Assembly: GCA_022820725.1 (NCBI GenBank)
Contig: JAJEFA010000015.1
Coordinates: 21,809 to 85,808 of the forward strand
Length of the DNA: 64,000 nucleotides
Direction: 5' to 3'
From: Candidatus Binatia bacterium
Lineage (GTDB): Bacteria > Desulfobacterota > Binatia > Bin18
A program made the translations under genes and the position numbers. Below, piece after piece: positions 53,644 to 63,876 of this stretch (positions are counted from its first letter, which is position 1; each line of letters opens with the position of its first letter). Below the pieces are notes generated by a model that made no database searches, was not told the DNA's origin, and worked only from the letters and a program-made list of their open reading frames with translations.

Positions 53644-54966
53644 ATGAAGATTTCGATTGAGAAGCTGAGCTCGGTCCAGAAAAAAATTGCTTTCGAGATC
53701 CCTGCGGATCAAGTCCAAGCCGGACTGGACAAGGCATATCGAACCTATCAAAACCGCGTTCAACTGAAAGGCTTTCGGGCTGGGCGAGTGCCAAGGCAGG
53801 TGCTCGAACGTCGCTTTGGAGAAGAGATCGCTGCAGAAGTGAGTTCCTCTCTGGTTGAGGAGTCTCTTACCAAAGCTATAGAAGAGCACAAGCTTGATAT
53901 TGTGACAAAGCCTCAGATTGTGGCTGAGCGTTTGGTCGCGGGAAATCCTTTCTGTTATTCAGCGACGGTTGAGACGAAGCCTGAGGTCAAGAACGTTGAT
54001 TACGAGGGGATAGCGGTTGACAAAGTGATCTCGTCAGTAGCGGAGCAGGAGGTTGACGAGTCCTTAACCCGCCTTGCCGAATCTTTTGCCCAGCTTCATC
54101 CCGTAACGGATCGAGACCAGGCTGAGTCGGGAGATGTTGTTACCCTGGACTACCGGGCCGTACAGCACGGGCGAGCCATTCCGGGGCTCGAAGGAAAGGG
54201 CCGATTGGTTGAGCTGGGCAAAGAGTCGCTCCTACCTGGGTTTCAAGAGCAGCTCATTGGTATCAAGAAAGGACAGGCGGTTGAATTTTCACTGCCATTG
54301 CCCAAGGGACCGCAAGAGGCAGAATCCGATCAGCAGGAAGCTATGCCTACTGCTACCTTTCACGTCGCCATACACGATATTGCTCAAAAGGAAGTCCCGC
54401 TTTTAGATGATGAGTTTGCTAAAGATCACGGAGAGTGTGATACCCTCGAAGAGTTGCGTGCCAAGATTCGGGAGAATATGGAACAGATGGCGGAGCGGAC
54501 AGCTGAAGGACAGATGCATGACGCTGTGCTGAGCCAAATACTCAGCAAAAATCCCTTTGAGGTTCCCCCTGGCCTTGTTCGTGAACAAGCGCAGCAGTTG
54601 TTCGTCGAGTCGGGCATGCAGGGGCAGAGTAACGTCAGCTTTGATGATTCAACTATTCCTGAGGCTATACGCGAGGATTTTTCCCAGCGGGCAAAGCGAC
54701 AGATTGAGACGACATTGCTCCTTGATGCACTGGTAGAGCAACTCGGTATCACAAGTACGGAAGAAGAGGTTGATCTGAAGATTGAAAATTTTAGAGCGAC
54801 GAGTGTCGAACAGCAACAGCAGATTGAGACATTCTACGCTGATCCGAGGAATCGTCAGATGCTGCAAGGGCGGCTGTGCAGAGAAAAGGCTCTTCAGGAG
54901 GTTGTAGGAAAGGCTCATGTGCGAGTGGTTCAAGAAGACGTTGCTGAGGCTGAGGAAAACGATTAG
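53644..54966 (+). CDS. tig: Trigger factor, ribosome-associated chaperone and prolyl isomerase
   Basis: A 440-aa trigger factor that folds nascent proteins. The ribosome-binding domain has KKIAFEIPADQVQAGLDKAY and the signature VQLKGFRAGRVPRQVLERRF (near 35-55). The FKBP-like domain (VTLDYRAVQHG and FQEQLIGIKKGQAVEFSLPL) and the helical C-terminal arms follow. It leads a tig-clpX-lon set, with the usual clpP between tig and clpX missing. Confidence 0.97.
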   Translation: MKISIEKLSSVQKKIAFEIPADQVQAGLDKAYRTYQNRVQLKGFRAGRVPRQVLERRFGEEIAAEVSSSLVEESLTKAIEEHKLDIVTKPQIVAERLVAGNPFCYSATVETKPEVKNVDYEGIAVDKVISSVAEQEVDESLTRLAESFAQLHPVTDRDQAESGDVVTLDYRAVQHGRAIPGLEGKGRLVELGKESLLPGFQEQLIGIKKGQAVEFSLPLPKGPQEAESDQQEAMPTATFHVAIHDIAQKEVPLLDDEFAKDHGECDTLEELRAKIRENMEQMAERTAEGQMHDAVLSQILSKNPFEVPPGLVREQAQQLFVESGMQGQSNVSFDDSTIPEAIREDFSQRAKRQIETTLLLDALVEQLGITSTEEEVDLKIENFRATSVEQQQQIETFYADPRNRQMLQGRLCREKALQEVVGKAHVRVVQEDVAEAEEND

Positions 54967-55179
54967 TATGGAGCCTTGGTGAAGAACCTTTCACCTCATT
55001 GTGGGACTGAGTTGAAAGAGGAAAGCTTCTCTCTGTGACACTATATATCTGGTGACTATCGAGTACGGACAGGTAAGTGAGTATGGATACCGTTTTTTCT
55101 TCCGAGCGGAGGGACGTCACGCGAGCCTGGGGCAAGCATCCCTATACCGTGCGGTCTGAAAACGATCCAAGGAGTAGCT

Positions 55180-56433
55180 ATGCCTAGAAATGGCGATGAT
55201 CGTCCCGGAAATTTAGTTTGCTCTTTTTGTGGCAAGAGTCAGGATGAGGTTCGCAAACTGATTGCGGGCCCTACGGTCTATATCTGTGACGAATGTATCG
55301 ACCTGTGTAATGACATTATCGCGGAAGAGTGTGACCAGGAAGACTCGCTGGCGGCGTCCTCGACCGTTCCAAAACCGGCAGAGATAAAGCGTGTTTTGGA
55401 CCAATACGTCATCGGACAGGAGCAAGCAAAGAAAATTCTCTCTGTCGCTGTCCACAATCACTATAAACGTGTTGATTCGCAGTTGATGACAAGTGAGGTA
55501 GAACTCCAAAAGTCTAATATCCTTCTTCTTGGTCCGACGGGGTCAGGGAAAACTCTCCTGGCCCAAACTTTGGCTCGTTTTCTTCAGGTCCCTTTTACGA
55601 TCGGTGATGCCACAAGTCTGACCGAGGCCGGGTATGTTGGGGAGGATGTCGAGAATATTGTCTTAAGCTTATTACAAAACGCTGACTATGACGTCGAGAA
55701 ATGTCAGAAGGGAATCGTCTATATCGATGAAATCGATAAGATCGCCCGAAAAGGGGATAATCCTTCGATTACCCGAGACGTTTCCGGTGAGGGTGTCCAG
55801 CAGGCCTTGCTCAAGATTATTGAAGGGACGGTCGCGAGCGTCCCCCCCAAAGGAGGACGGAAACACCCGCAGCAAGAGTTCGTCCAGGTTGATACGACCA
55901 ATATCCTCTTTATCTGTGGCGGTGCGTTTGTCGGTCTGGAAGATGTGATTCAACGACGGATTGGGGGGAAGAGTCTTGGGTTTGGAGCAGATGTCCGGAG
56001 CACCAATCTGAAGGGGAGCAGTCTGCTCACCGAAGTGCAACCGGAAGACCTCTTGAAATTTGGCATGATCCCGGAATTTATCGGCCGTCTTCCCGTCTTA
56101 GCGACGCTCAAGGAACTGGACGATCAAGCGTTAGTCCGAATTTTGCGTGAGCCAAAAAATGCGCTCGTTCGCCAATACCAAAAGCTCTTTGAATTGGAGA
56201 ATGTCCACCTACGCTTTACGGAAGGCGCGCTGACCGCGATTGCTCGTGAGGCCTTAGCCAGAAAAACCGGGGCGCGTGGGTTGCGGGCTATTATGGAAAA
56301 CATCATGCTGGATATCATGTACGATATTCCCTCGCAGCCGAATATCAAAGAAGTCCTCATTTCCGAAGAGGTGGTGTCACGCAATGTGCAGCCTATTGTG
56401 ATGTACCAAAAGGCAACGGCCGAGAGTGCCTGA
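55180..56433 (+). CDS. clpX: ATP-dependent protease ATPase subunit ClpX
   Basis: A 417-aa AAA+ unfoldase. The N-terminal zinc domain ([18 protein letters not shown] with CDECIDLC) binds adaptors. Walker [19 protein letters not shown], Walker [26 protein letters not shown] pore region and [16 protein letters not shown] sensor 2 ([13 protein letters not shown]) follow. A strong AAGGAG precedes the ATG. There is no clpP gene in the 213-base gap before it, so its peptidase partner must be encoded elsewhere. Confidence 0.97.
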   Translation: MPRNGDDRPGNLVCSFCGKSQDEVRKLIAGPTVYICDECIDLCNDIIAEECDQEDSLAASSTVPKPAEIKRVLDQYVIGQEQAKKILSVAVHNHYKRVDSQLMTSEVELQKSNILLLGPTGSGKTLLAQTLARFLQVPFTIGDATSLTEAGYVGEDVENIVLSLLQNADYDVEKCQKGIVYIDEIDKIARKGDNPSITRDVSGEGVQQALLKIIEGTVASVPPKGGRKHPQQEFVQVDTTNILFICGGAFVGLEDVIQRRIGGKSLGFGADVRSTNLKGSSLLTEVQPEDLLKFGMIPEFIGRLPVLATLKELDDQALVRILREPKNALVRQYQKLFELENVHLRFTEGALTAIAREALARKTGARGLRAIMENIMLDIMYDIPSQPNIKEVLISEEVVSRNVQPIVMYQKATAESA

Positions 56434-56470
56434 CGACCCGATTCGGAAAGTCGTGTCATGTTGTTCCAGA

Positions 56471-58915
56471 ATGACAGATAAAGAGAGATCGGAAAAAGGA
56501 GGGGCCGTGCGTCTACCGCTTTTACCGCTACGAGACATTATTGTTTTTCCTCACATGGTCGTTCCCCTCTTTGTGGGACGGCAAAAGTCGATCAAGGCGC
56601 TCGAAGAGTCGGTTGCCGGCGACAAGCTGATTTTTCTCGCAACGCAGCGTGATGCGAAAGTCAACGACCCGATTGCCAATGACATTTATGCCATGGGTAC
56701 CGTTGGGCACGTCGTGCAGCTCCTCCGGTTGCCAGACGGGACCGTGAAGGTACTGGTTGAGGGGAAACACCGCGGACAGGTTGTCCAATATGTAGAGCAG
56801 AATGACTTCTTCTGGGCTGACGTCGAGGAGGTTGAAGAGACGACTCAACGACAAGCCGAAATCGACGCGTTGGTGAGAAGCGTGAATACGGCATTTGAGA
56901 GTTATGTGCGTCTGAATAAGAAGATTCCTCCAGAGATGATCATGTCGGTTTCGGCGCTCGATGATCCGTCTCGACTCGCCGACACCATTATTGCCCACCT
57001 TGGGATTAAACTGGAGGATAAACAGACCCTGCTCGAAACAATCGACCCCGCTGACCGGTTAGAGAAAGTGTTGAGCTTCACGCGTTCCGAGATCGAGATA
57101 CTTGAAGTGGAGCGGAGGATACGCAACCGGGTCAAAAAACAAATGGAAAAGACCCAGAAAGAGTACTATCTCAACGAGCAAATGCGGGCCATTCAAAAAG
57201 AGCTCGGAGAAAAAGACGAATTCAAGAATGAGTTGCAAGAGCTCGAAGAAAAAATTCGACAAAAGAAGCTGTCTCAAGAGGCTCGGGACAAAATAGAAAA
57301 AGAACTCAAGAAGCTGAAGATGATGTCGCCGATGTCTGCCGAGGCGACGGTTGTGCGAAACTATATTGACTGGCTGCTCGTCCTGCCCTGGTATGAATAC
57401 ACGGAAGATAAACTGGACATTCAAGATGCAGAAAAGATTTTAGACGAGGACCACTACGGTCTGGAAAAGGTCAAAGAACGCATCCTGGAATATCTTGCCG
57501 TCCAGAGTCTTGTCGGCGAGTTGAAAGGGCCGATTCTCTGTTTTGTTGGTCCTCCGGGGGTGGGGAAAACGTCCTTGGGAAAATCTATTGCTCGCTCAAC
57601 AGATCGAGAGTTTGTTCGAGTCTCCCTCGGTGGAGTGCGTGACGAGGCAGAAATCCGGGGGCACCGACGGACTTATATCGGAGCAATGCCTGGGAAAATC
57701 ATCCAGGGAATGAAAAAGGCAGGATCAGGGAACCCGGTCTTTCTTCTTGATGAGATCGATAAGATGTCTACCGATTTTCGGGGGGACCCGTCCGCCGCTT
57801 TGATGGAAGTCCTGGACCCCGAACAGAATACGAGCTTCAACGACCATTACCTTGATGTGGATTACGATCTGTCAAAGATTCTTTTTATCTGTACGGCAAA
57901 TAACCTTGAGCGGATTCCACGCCCTCTCCAGGATCGCATGGAGATCATTAGAATCCCTGGTTACACCGAGTGGGAAAAATTGAATATCGCGAAGCATTTT
58001 TTGTTTAAAAAGCAACGTGAGGCAAACGGATTAACCGAACAGAATATCACGTGTTCCGACCGGATTCTGTCTACCGTGGTACGCTCCTATACTCGAGAAT
58101 CTGGAGTCAGAAATCTCGAACGGGAAATTGCGACGCTGTGTCGAAAGGTGGCGGTGGAAGTTGTCAAAAAGGGAAAAGATACGCATGTCCGATTAAATCA
58201 GAAACGACTCGAAAAATATTTAGGACCTGTCCGCTATCGGGTGAGTAAGACGGAGCAGGAAGACAAGGTCGGCGTCGTGACGGGCTTGGCCTGGACGGAT
58301 ATGGGAGGTGAGTTGCTTGCGACGGAGGTGACCATTGTCCCTGGGAAAGGCAAGTTAACTATTACCGGGAAAATTGGCGATGTGATGCAAGAGTCTGCCC
58401 AAGCGGCGATGAGCTATGTGCGCTCACGAGCCGATGAGTTAGGGCTCGACAAGGATTTTTACCAAAACATTGATGTCCATATTCACATTCCAGAAGGAGC
58501 GATTCCGAAGGACGGCCCATCGGCCGGCGTGACAATGGCAACCTGCCTAGTCTCGGCTCTGACAAAGATCCCGGTTCGCCATGACACGGCTATGACCGGA
58601 GAAATTACCCTTCGTGGTCGTGTGCTCCCCATTGGTGGTCTGAAGGAGAAGATACTCGCCGCTCATCGTGGAGGGATAACAAGAATATTGATCCCAGTCG
58701 AAAATGAAAAAGACCTTCAGGAAGTTCCGGCGAATATCTTGCGAGCCGTCCATGTCGAACCGGTTGACCATCTCGACGCAGTGCTACGAAATGCGCTCGT
58801 CCTTGCCGAGCCTGAGGAGTTCCTGGCAAAGAAAGAGAACGTGGTTGATGAGGAGCCTCTCTATTCTTCCGATGTACCTGACCCGACTGAATCAACCGAG
58901 ATCGTGACTCATTAA
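56471..58915 (+). CDS. lon: ATP-dependent protease Lon
   Basis: A Lon protease of about 814 aa that degrades damaged and regulatory proteins. The N-terminal substrate domain opens [20 protein letters not shown], and the AAA+ domain has Walker [18 protein letters not shown] and Walker [10 protein letters not shown]. The peptidase domain holds the Ser-Lys dyad: Ser in [12 protein letters not shown] and Lys in [14 protein letters not shown]. The start is uncertain: ATG at 56471 lacks a ribosome site, while an in-frame GTG at 56507 follows AAGGAGGGG and would begin just before the first domain. Confidence 0.97.
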   Translation: MTDKERSEKGGAVRLPLLPLRDIIVFPHMVVPLFVGRQKSIKALEESVAGDKLIFLATQRDAKVNDPIANDIYAMGTVGHVVQLLRLPDGTVKVLVEGKHRGQVVQYVEQNDFFWADVEEVEETTQRQAEIDALVRSVNTAFESYVRLNKKIPPEMIMSVSALDDPSRLADTIIAHLGIKLEDKQTLLETIDPADRLEKVLSFTRSEIEILEVERRIRNRVKKQMEKTQKEYYLNEQMRAIQKELGEKDEFKNELQELEEKIRQKKLSQEARDKIEKELKKLKMMSPMSAEATVVRNYIDWLLVLPWYEYTEDKLDIQDAEKILDEDHYGLEKVKERILEYLAVQSLVGELKGPILCFVGPPGVGKTSLGKSIARSTDREFVRVSLGGVRDEAEIRGHRRTYIGAMPGKIIQGMKKAGSGNPVFLLDEIDKMSTDFRGDPSAALMEVLDPEQNTSFNDHYLDVDYDLSKILFICTANNLERIPRPLQDRMEIIRIPGYTEWEKLNIAKHFLFKKQREANGLTEQNITCSDRILSTVVRSYTRESGVRNLEREIATLCRKVAVEVVKKGKDTHVRLNQKRLEKYLGPVRYRVSKTEQEDKVGVVTGLAWTDMGGELLATEVTIVPGKGKLTITGKIGDVMQESAQAAMSYVRSRADELGLDKDFYQNIDVHIHIPEGAIPKDGPSAGVTMATCLVSALTKIPVRHDTAMTGEITLRGRVLPIGGLKEKILAAHRGGITRILIPVENEKDLQEVPANILRAVHVEPVDHLDAVLRNALVLAEPEEFLAKKENVVDEEPLYSSDVPDPTESTEIVTH

Positions 58916-58929
58916 GAAACATGAGGGGA

Positions 58930-58958
58930 TTGACTGGGAAAGGGAGCAGTGGTAGAGC
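58930..58958 (+). promoter_or_regulatory. Weak promoter candidate before tRNA-Val-tRNA-Asp
   Basis: TTGACT (58930-58935) and TAGAGC (58953-58958) are 17 bases apart and lie 57 bases before tRNA-Val, after the lon stop. The -35 is good, the -10 weak. Confidence 0.4.
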
Positions 58959-59014
58959 TCAGAGCCTCGTTTAGGGTAAGGTGCGCTCGCTAGCCTCTTT
59001 CGTCCTTGCATGTA

Positions 59015-59086
59015 GGGCGGTTAGCTCAGAGGAAGAGCATCGGCCTTACAAGCCGAGGGCCATCCGTTCAAATCGGATACCGCCCA
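59015..59086 (+). tRNA. tRNA-Val (anticodon TAC)
   Basis: A 72-nt cloverleaf. Acceptor GGGCGGT pairs with ACCGCCC (discriminator A), and the anticodon arm TCGGC-CTTACAA-GCCGA gives TAC. Confidence 0.96.
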
Positions 59087-59092
59087 TATGGT

Positions 59093-59170
59093 GGGGTCGT
59101 AGTTCAGCTGGTTTAGAACGCCGGCCTGTCACGCCGGAGGTCGCGAGTTCGAGTCTCGTCGGCCCCGCCA
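59093..59170 (+). tRNA. tRNA-Asp (anticodon GTC), CCA encoded
   Basis: Acceptor GGGGTCG pairs with CGGCCCC (one G-T style mismatch is tolerated), discriminator G, followed by an encoded CCA (59168-59170). Anticodon arm CCGGC-CTGTCAC-GCCGG gives GTC. Only this and tRNA-Gly carry CCA here. Confidence 0.95.
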
Positions 59171-59204
59171 TCCCCCATACCTGTCGATGAAGGTGCTGTG
59201 ATCT

Positions 59205-59639
59205 ATGAAGAAAGAAACGCAAACATTGCCCCGGGAACAAGCGCTCCCGGCACGTCATTGGTATCTAGTAGACGCGAAAGACCAGGTCGTCGGACGGCTT
59301 GCCAGTAACATTGCGAGCACCTTACGAGGGAAGGGGAACCCGGCCTTTTCTCCTCATACTGATACTGGAGACTTTATTGTTGTCATTAATGCACGCCATG
59401 TGAAACTAACGGGAAAGAAGCTTCAGGATAAACAATACTATCGGCATACGGGATACCCGGGCGGTATACGACAGCAATCTGCGGAACAGCTGATCAAATC
59501 GTCTCCTGAATACATCCTGAAAAAAGCGGTAGCCGGAATGCTGCCGAAGAATGCTCTCGGACGCAAGTTGGTAAAGAAATTAAAAATCTATCCTGATGCC
59601 TCCCACCCCCACGCTGCCCAGATACTAACCGCTCGATAG
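59205..59639 (+). CDS. rplM: 50S ribosomal protein L13
   Basis: A 144-aa large-subunit protein. It shows [50 protein letters not shown] and [18 protein letters not shown], all standard L13. It is paired with rpsI 40 bases later, the usual operon. A weak AAGGTG lies before the ATG. Confidence 0.98.
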   Translation: MKKETQTLPREQALPARHWYLVDAKDQVVGRLASNIASTLRGKGNPAFSPHTDTGDFIVVINARHVKLTGKKLQDKQYYRHTGYPGGIRQQSAEQLIKSSPEYILKKAVAGMLPKNALGRKLVKKLKIYPDASHPHAAQILTAR

Positions 59640-59679
59640 AGAGCAGGGGGTCGAGAAAGAGAGAAAGAAGGCGCTTTGT

Positions 59680-60078
59680 ATGGCTGAGAATCAATCTGAA
59701 TGTTGGGGCACTGGAAAACGGAAGACGGCGATTGCCAGAGTTCGTCTGCTTCCTGGGGAAGGCCGGTGTACCGTCAACAAAAAAGCCCTTGACGAGTATT
59801 TTGGCCGTGAAGCGATCCGGATGATTGCGCGGCAGCCACTCATTGTGACGCAAACGGAAGACCAGTACGATGTCAAGGCCAACGTCCAAGGGGGCGGAAA
59901 CTCTGCTCAAGCCGCTGCTATTCGTCACGGGATTACCCGTGCCCTTCTCAAAGCCAACCCGGACTTTCGGACCCTCCTGAAAAAAGAGGGATTTATTACC
60001 CGCGACTCGCGAGAGGTTGAGCGCAAGAAGTATGGTCGGCATAAGGCACGGAAGCGTCCTCAGTATTCAAAGCGGTAA
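59680..60078 (+). CDS. rpsI: 30S ribosomal protein S9
   Basis: A 132-aa small-subunit protein. [19 protein letters not shown] and [20 protein letters not shown] are diagnostic, and it ends in the basic tail [12 protein letters not shown] that reaches the P-site tRNA. It is convergent with lptG, 15 bases between stops. Confidence 0.98.
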   Translation: MAENQSECWGTGKRKTAIARVRLLPGEGRCTVNKKALDEYFGREAIRMIARQPLIVTQTEDQYDVKANVQGGGNSAQAAAIRHGITRALLKANPDFRTLLKKEGFITRDSREVERKKYGRHKARKRPQYSKR

Positions 60079-60093
60079 AATCTCATAGGCCAA

Positions 60094-61206
60094 TTAGTCG
60101 ATCCCAAGAAGGAAATAAATACCGACTAAGCTGAGCGTTCCATTCGCGAGCCAAGCGGAGAGAGTCGGGGGAAGGATCCCACCGTTACCGAGAGAAACGG
60201 TGAGGGCGAGAAAGACCCAGTAGCCAAACCCGACCAGCAGAGCCGCAGCAAGTGCGGTTGGTACAGCAAGTTGCTTCGCGCCCGGTATCGCAAGTGCTGC
60301 CCCTAAGAGTGTCATCACGAATGCCGCAAAAGGGATCGCACTCTTGAGTTTGAGGTCTACTTGATATTCCGTCGTATCGAGACCTTTTTGTTGGAGGTCT
60401 GCGATATAAGCCCTGAGTGCCTGTGATGAAAACTCTTCGGATTTCATGGCAACAAGGGAGAAGTCTTCGGGGGTTTCCTTGAGTAGAGGAGTTGAAGAGA
60501 GTGAACGCTGCGTATCTCCTCGTCCCAGCGTTCCCTCCTGAACCCCCTCAAAATACCATCTTCCGTCTCGCCAAGAGGCTTGAGCAATCTTTGTTAAAAA
60601 CTGCACCTGAAAATTCTCATTGAGGGTATAAATAGTGAGGCCGGAAAGGACATTCCGGCGTGAGTCAAAGTGGTCGATATGGTAGAAGCTGTTTGCGCCA
60701 TGGTACCAGAACCCTCGCGTTTGAAAAAGACCTTTAAAAGCCTTGCCTTTAATCTCCACAGTGTTGATATAGCGAGACTTGTGAAAGGCGTACGGAACGA
60801 CATTCTCGTTCCACACCCATCCCCCAAGACTTAATACACCGGCAGACACGAGGAGGGGAATAGCCATCTGCCAGGCACTCACACCACAGGCTTTGAGTGC
60901 CTGGAGTTCCTTATGGCGGGAGAGCATTCCGAGGCTCAGCAGCGACCCGGCGAGTGCCGCGGCAGGGACAGCTTGGGTGACAAAGAGGGGTAATTTAAAA
61001 AGAAAATAGCTGCCTATAGCGGAGAGGGGTGCTTTGTATTTCACGAAACCACTAAAGCGATCAAAAAAGTCAACCAGCAGTGAGAGTCCGAGAAAGAGAA
61101 GAAGGCAGAGTAAAAAGAGACGAATAAATTCTTTGCACAGATAGACTGCGATGAGTCGAGAAGGAAAAGGAAAGCCAGTTTGATCCATAACCCGTGGTGG
61201 AATCAT
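60094..61206 (-). CDS. lptG: LPS export permease LptG
   Basis: A 370-aa YjgP/YjgQ-type permease that with LptF and LptB pulls lipopolysaccharide from the inner membrane. Hydrophobic spans flank the periplasmic beta-jellyroll. Typical stretches are LPLFVTQAVPAAALAGSLLS, RHKELQALKACGVSAWQMA and DLKLKSAIPFAAFVMTLLG. The ATG at 61206 overlaps the lptF stop (ATGA), indicating coupling. A very long upstream in-frame extension to 61464 runs through lptF and is rejected. Confidence 0.93.
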   Translation of the reverse strand: MIPPRVMDQTGFPFPSRLIAVYLCKEFIRLFLLCLLLFLGLSLLVDFFDRFSGFVKYKAPLSAIGSYFLFKLPLFVTQAVPAAALAGSLLSLGMLSRHKELQALKACGVSAWQMAIPLLVSAGVLSLGGWVWNENVVPYAFHKSRYINTVEIKGKAFKGLFQTRGFWYHGANSFYHIDHFDSRRNVLSGLTIYTLNENFQVQFLTKIAQASWRDGRWYFEGVQEGTLGRGDTQRSLSSTPLLKETPEDFSLVAMKSEEFSSQALRAYIADLQQKGLDTTEYQVDLKLKSAIPFAAFVMTLLGAALAIPGAKQLAVPTALAAALLVGFGYWVFLALTVSLGNGGILPPTLSAWLANGTLSLVGIYFLLGID

Positions 61207-62381
61207 CGGACGACAGCAGAGGACAATGGACGCTTGGAAAAGTACTGTGATAACCAATCCAGGAGAGGGAAGAGGGGTTTTTCTTGTGCTACCCGAGAGA
61301 AGAGATAGACACCGAGGCCACCTAAGACGACATTCGGTATCCACAGGGCAATGGCAGGAGAGAGCACTCCCCTTTCTCCAAACGTCTCCCCGGCAGTCAG
61401 CAGCAGATAGTAGAGCAGGATAATGCCGAGGCTCATACCAAATCCGACCGAACGAAAGGCCCAAGTCGTTCGCACACTCAGGGGAAGAGCGATCAAACTA
61501 AAGACCACACATGCAAACGGTAGAGCAAGGCGGCGATGGAATTCAACAAGCGCTTTATTATGTTGTGAAGATGCCTCTTGACTCTGAGACAAGCGATGGA
61601 GGAGCTCCGCTACGGTCATATCTTTGGGGCTATGATTCGGCTCGCTCACGTGAGCGAGGAGTGCAGCAGTATCCAGTGTCACATCATAGACAGAGAAATG
61701 GGTGGTCTGATGACCCTTTTCTGCCTGTTGCATACTGTGCACAGTCCCCTTGTTTAAGCGTAGGGTCAATAGATTTCCTTTAGCGTTCGGAACAATGAGA
61801 CCATTGTGAGCAAAAATGGTATCTTTTCTATGAAGAGTCCGACTATCAGCTATCATGATCCCCTTGAGAACTGTCCCTGGCGGTTCAATTTCTTCCGCAT
61901 AGATAACTAGACCTGAAAATTCACTATTGAACGTCTTCTCTTTTAGGCCTGCGGTTGCCCGTGTTTTCGAAACATCATAGAACACACGATCGAGCCCGGC
62001 GTTACTCCACGGGCGGACAGAGAGCGTGAGGAAAAAAGAGATCCCTAAAAGAACAACCGTCAGCAGAGAAAGCGGTACGGCCATTTGAGAAAGACTGATA
62101 CCACAGCTTTTCAACGCCATGATTTCTCTGTCTGTTGAGAGACGGCCGAATCCCCAGAGAATGGCAAGGAGGAAGGCCATCGGTACTGTCACTTCGAGAA
62201 AAGAAGGAAGGACGAAAAGCAGCATTTTACCGATATGCAGGATTGATACGCCCCGACTGATGACCAAATCAATGAGTTCCAGGATACGCGTCGTGAACAA
62301 AATGCAGGTAAAAATGAGCAAGCTGAGACAGAAGGGCAGAGTAATTTCGCGGAAGATATAGCGTGTCAGAATTTTGCCCAT
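61203..62381 (-). CDS. lptF: LPS export permease LptF
   Basis: A 392-aa partner of LptG. It starts MGKILTRYIFREITLPF at 62381 after an AGGA, with LLFVLPSFLEVTVPMAFLLA, DREIMALKSCGISLSQMAVP and HRRLALPFACVVFSLIALPL, all standard LptF. The periplasmic domain lies near residues 130-270. The start codon overlaps the divergent rlmB start by two bases. It is coupled to lptG by ATGA. Confidence 0.93.
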   Translation of the reverse strand: MGKILTRYIFREITLPFCLSLLIFTCILFTTRILELIDLVISRGVSILHIGKMLLFVLPSFLEVTVPMAFLLAILWGFGRLSTDREIMALKSCGISLSQMAVPLSLLTVVLLGISFFLTLSVRPWSNAGLDRVFYDVSKTRATAGLKEKTFNSEFSGLVIYAEEIEPPGTVLKGIMIADSRTLHRKDTIFAHNGLIVPNAKGNLLTLRLNKGTVHSMQQAEKGHQTTHFSVYDVTLDTAALLAHVSEPNHSPKDMTVAELLHRLSQSQEASSQHNKALVEFHRRLALPFACVVFSLIALPLSVRTTWAFRSVGFGMSLGIILLYYLLLTAGETFGERGVLSPAIALWIPNVVLGGLGVYLFSRVAQEKPLFPLLDWLSQYFSKRPLSSAVVR

Positions 62382-63132
62382 GAAACGAAATCCTAGAAGA
62401 AATACATTACACTGTAAATCGCGTATCATATACGGACTACGCCCCCTCAACGAGTACCTCCGGACACAGCCAGAAACCATTGAGACCATTTATGCCCTCC
62501 GATTGCAGAAAACGAAGAGCATTATTCAACATGCTCGACAGCTTCACATACCCATTCAATACCAATCCGCCGCTTTCCTTGATGTCCTCACGCACGAGGG
62601 AATTCACCAAGGGGTTGCCGCTCAGATGCGTCCGTTTCGGTACGCTACCCTGACTGAGCTGATACAGCGCCCAATAGACTGTATTCTGGTACTCGATGAG
62701 ATAGTGGACCCTCAGAACCTTGGAGCGCTGCTCAGAACAGCGGAGTCAGCGAAGGTTGGCGGTGTAATATTAACGAAACGACGTTCTGCGCACCTCTCGG
62801 CGAGTGTTGAAAAAGCCGCCGCTGGGGCAACGGCATATCTTCCGCTATGCCGAGTTGGTAATTTGCAGCATGCCCTCATGGCCTTAAAACAAGCGAATTT
62901 CTGGCTCGTCGGCCTCAATCCGCAGGCAACTTCTACGGTATATGATCTTGATATGCATGGAAAAGTTGCGCTCGTCCTAGGTGGCGAAGGTAAAGGAATG
63001 CGCCCGCTCATCCAGAACACCTGTGATTACTTAGTGTCAATACCGATGGGAGGCCGGATTTCCTCTCTGAATGTTTCTGTCGCCGGTGCCATCGTGCTCT
63101 ACGAACGGCTCCGTCAGATTCGTACGTCGTAG
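62380..63132 (+). CDS. rlmB: 23S rRNA (guanosine-2'-O-)-methyltransferase RlmB
   Basis: A 250-aa SpoU/TrmH-type methyltransferase. The N-terminal substrate-binding domain (IIYGLRPLNEYLRTQPETI) is followed by the knotted SPOUT domain: VLDEIVDPQNLGALLRTAES, VEKAAAGATAYLPLCRVGN, LVLGGEGKGMRPLIQNTCDY and IPMGGRISSLNVSVAGAIVL, the three SpoU motifs. The ATG at 62380 shares two bases with the lptF start codon on the other strand and has no clear ribosome site. Confidence 0.93.
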   Translation: MKRNPRRNTLHCKSRIIYGLRPLNEYLRTQPETIETIYALRLQKTKSIIQHARQLHIPIQYQSAAFLDVLTHEGIHQGVAAQMRPFRYATLTELIQRPIDCILVLDEIVDPQNLGALLRTAESAKVGGVILTKRRSAHLSASVEKAAAGATAYLPLCRVGNLQHALMALKQANFWLVGLNPQATSTVYDLDMHGKVALVLGGEGKGMRPLIQNTCDYLVSIPMGGRISSLNVSVAGAIVLYERLRQIRTS

Positions 63133-63150
63133 TACTGTAAAGCTGTATGG

Positions 63151-63183
63151 CAGCGTCCTTGCTTGTCGTCAGGCTGTTTTTTT
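63151..63183 (+). terminator. Possible rho-independent terminator after rlmB
   Basis: CAGC at 63151-63154 can pair with GCTG at 63173-63176, directly followed by seven T (63177-63183). The stem is short and the loop long, so it is only a candidate. It lies 19 bases after the rlmB stop. Positions 63133-63382 otherwise hold the tRNA promoter. Confidence 0.35.
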
Positions 63184-63262
63184 GCTATTTGTCCGTAAGG
63201 TATAGAAATTGAAGGATATTTCCCTTCTCGAAGAAGAAAGAGATTAAGAAATCTCATTGCTA

Positions 63263-63291
63263 TTGACGGCTAGAATGAGCTAGGGTAGGAT
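63263..63291 (+). promoter_or_regulatory. Sigma-70-like promoter of the tRNA-tuf cluster
   Basis: TTGACG (63263-63268) and TAGGAT (63286-63291) with the ideal 17-base spacing lie 91 bases before the first tRNA-Thr. A very similar TTGACGGC...TAGGGTAGG string occurs before tRNA-Pro near 52.97 kb. Confidence 0.65.
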
Positions 63292-63382
63292 GAACCGCTC
63301 CTCTAAGATATAACAAGGTTTCGTTTGAAAAGGCCCTGAAATCCACATAATTATTGAGCTACGGAAAATTATACTCGGTAGT

Positions 63383-63454
63383 GCTGGCGTAGCTCAACGG
63401 TAGAGCAACTGATTTGTAATCAGTAGGTTGTAGGTTCAATTCCTATCGCCAGCC
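63383..63454 (+). tRNA. tRNA-Thr (anticodon TGT)
   Basis: Acceptor GCTGGCG pairs with CGCCAGC; the anticodon arm ACTGA-TTTGTAA-TCAGT gives TGT. It begins the four-tRNA set before tuf. CCA not encoded. Confidence 0.95.
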
Positions 63455-63480
63455 TTCGTCAAGATGAAAACCATGCACAT

Positions 63481-63563
63481 GGAGAGGTGCCCGAGCGGCC
63501 AAAGGGAGCAGACTGTAAATCTGCCGGCATATGCCTTCGAAGGTTCGAATCCTTCCCTCTCCA
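63481..63563 (+). tRNA. tRNA-Tyr (anticodon GTA)
   Basis: A class II tRNA of 83 nt. Acceptor GGAGAGG pairs with CCTCTCC (discriminator A); GCAGA-CTGTAAA-TCTGC gives GTA, and the long variable arm is present. Confidence 0.96.
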
Positions 63564-63586
63564 CTCTAAAACAGGGAAGACTTTGG

Positions 63587-63663
63587 GCGGGAATAGCTCA
63601 GTTGGCTAGAGCGCGAGCCTTCCAAGCTCGGGGTCGCGGGTTCGAGTCCCGTTTCCCGCTCCA
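63587..63663 (+). tRNA. tRNA-Gly (anticodon TCC), CCA encoded
   Basis: Acceptor GCGGGAA pairs with TTCCCGC (discriminator T), followed by encoded CCA at 63661-63663; CGAGC-CTTCCAA-GCTCG gives TCC. Confidence 0.96.
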
Positions 63664-63701
63664 ATATTAGGTTATGATGACGTGAGAAAATTGATCCCAA
63701 C

Positions 63702-63774
63702 GCCCAGGTAGCTCAGTAGGTAGAGCACGTCCTTGGTCAGGACGAGGTCGGCGGTTCAAGCCCGCTCCTGGGCT
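63702..63774 (+). tRNA. tRNA-Thr (anticodon GGT)
   Basis: Acceptor GCCCAGG pairs with CCTGGGC; the anticodon arm CGTCC-TTGGTCA-GGACG gives GGT. It is the last tRNA before tuf, the same order as thrU-tyrU-glyT-thrT-tufB in E. coli. Confidence 0.96.
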
Positions 63775-63876
63775 TGTCCCATTTTCACGAAAGAAACGAA
63801 TTATTAAAAGCTTGACTGTCGGGAAGGGTGGGACAAGTTTCTCACTGTTGAGCGCGAGACGCAGAAAGGGAGAGAG

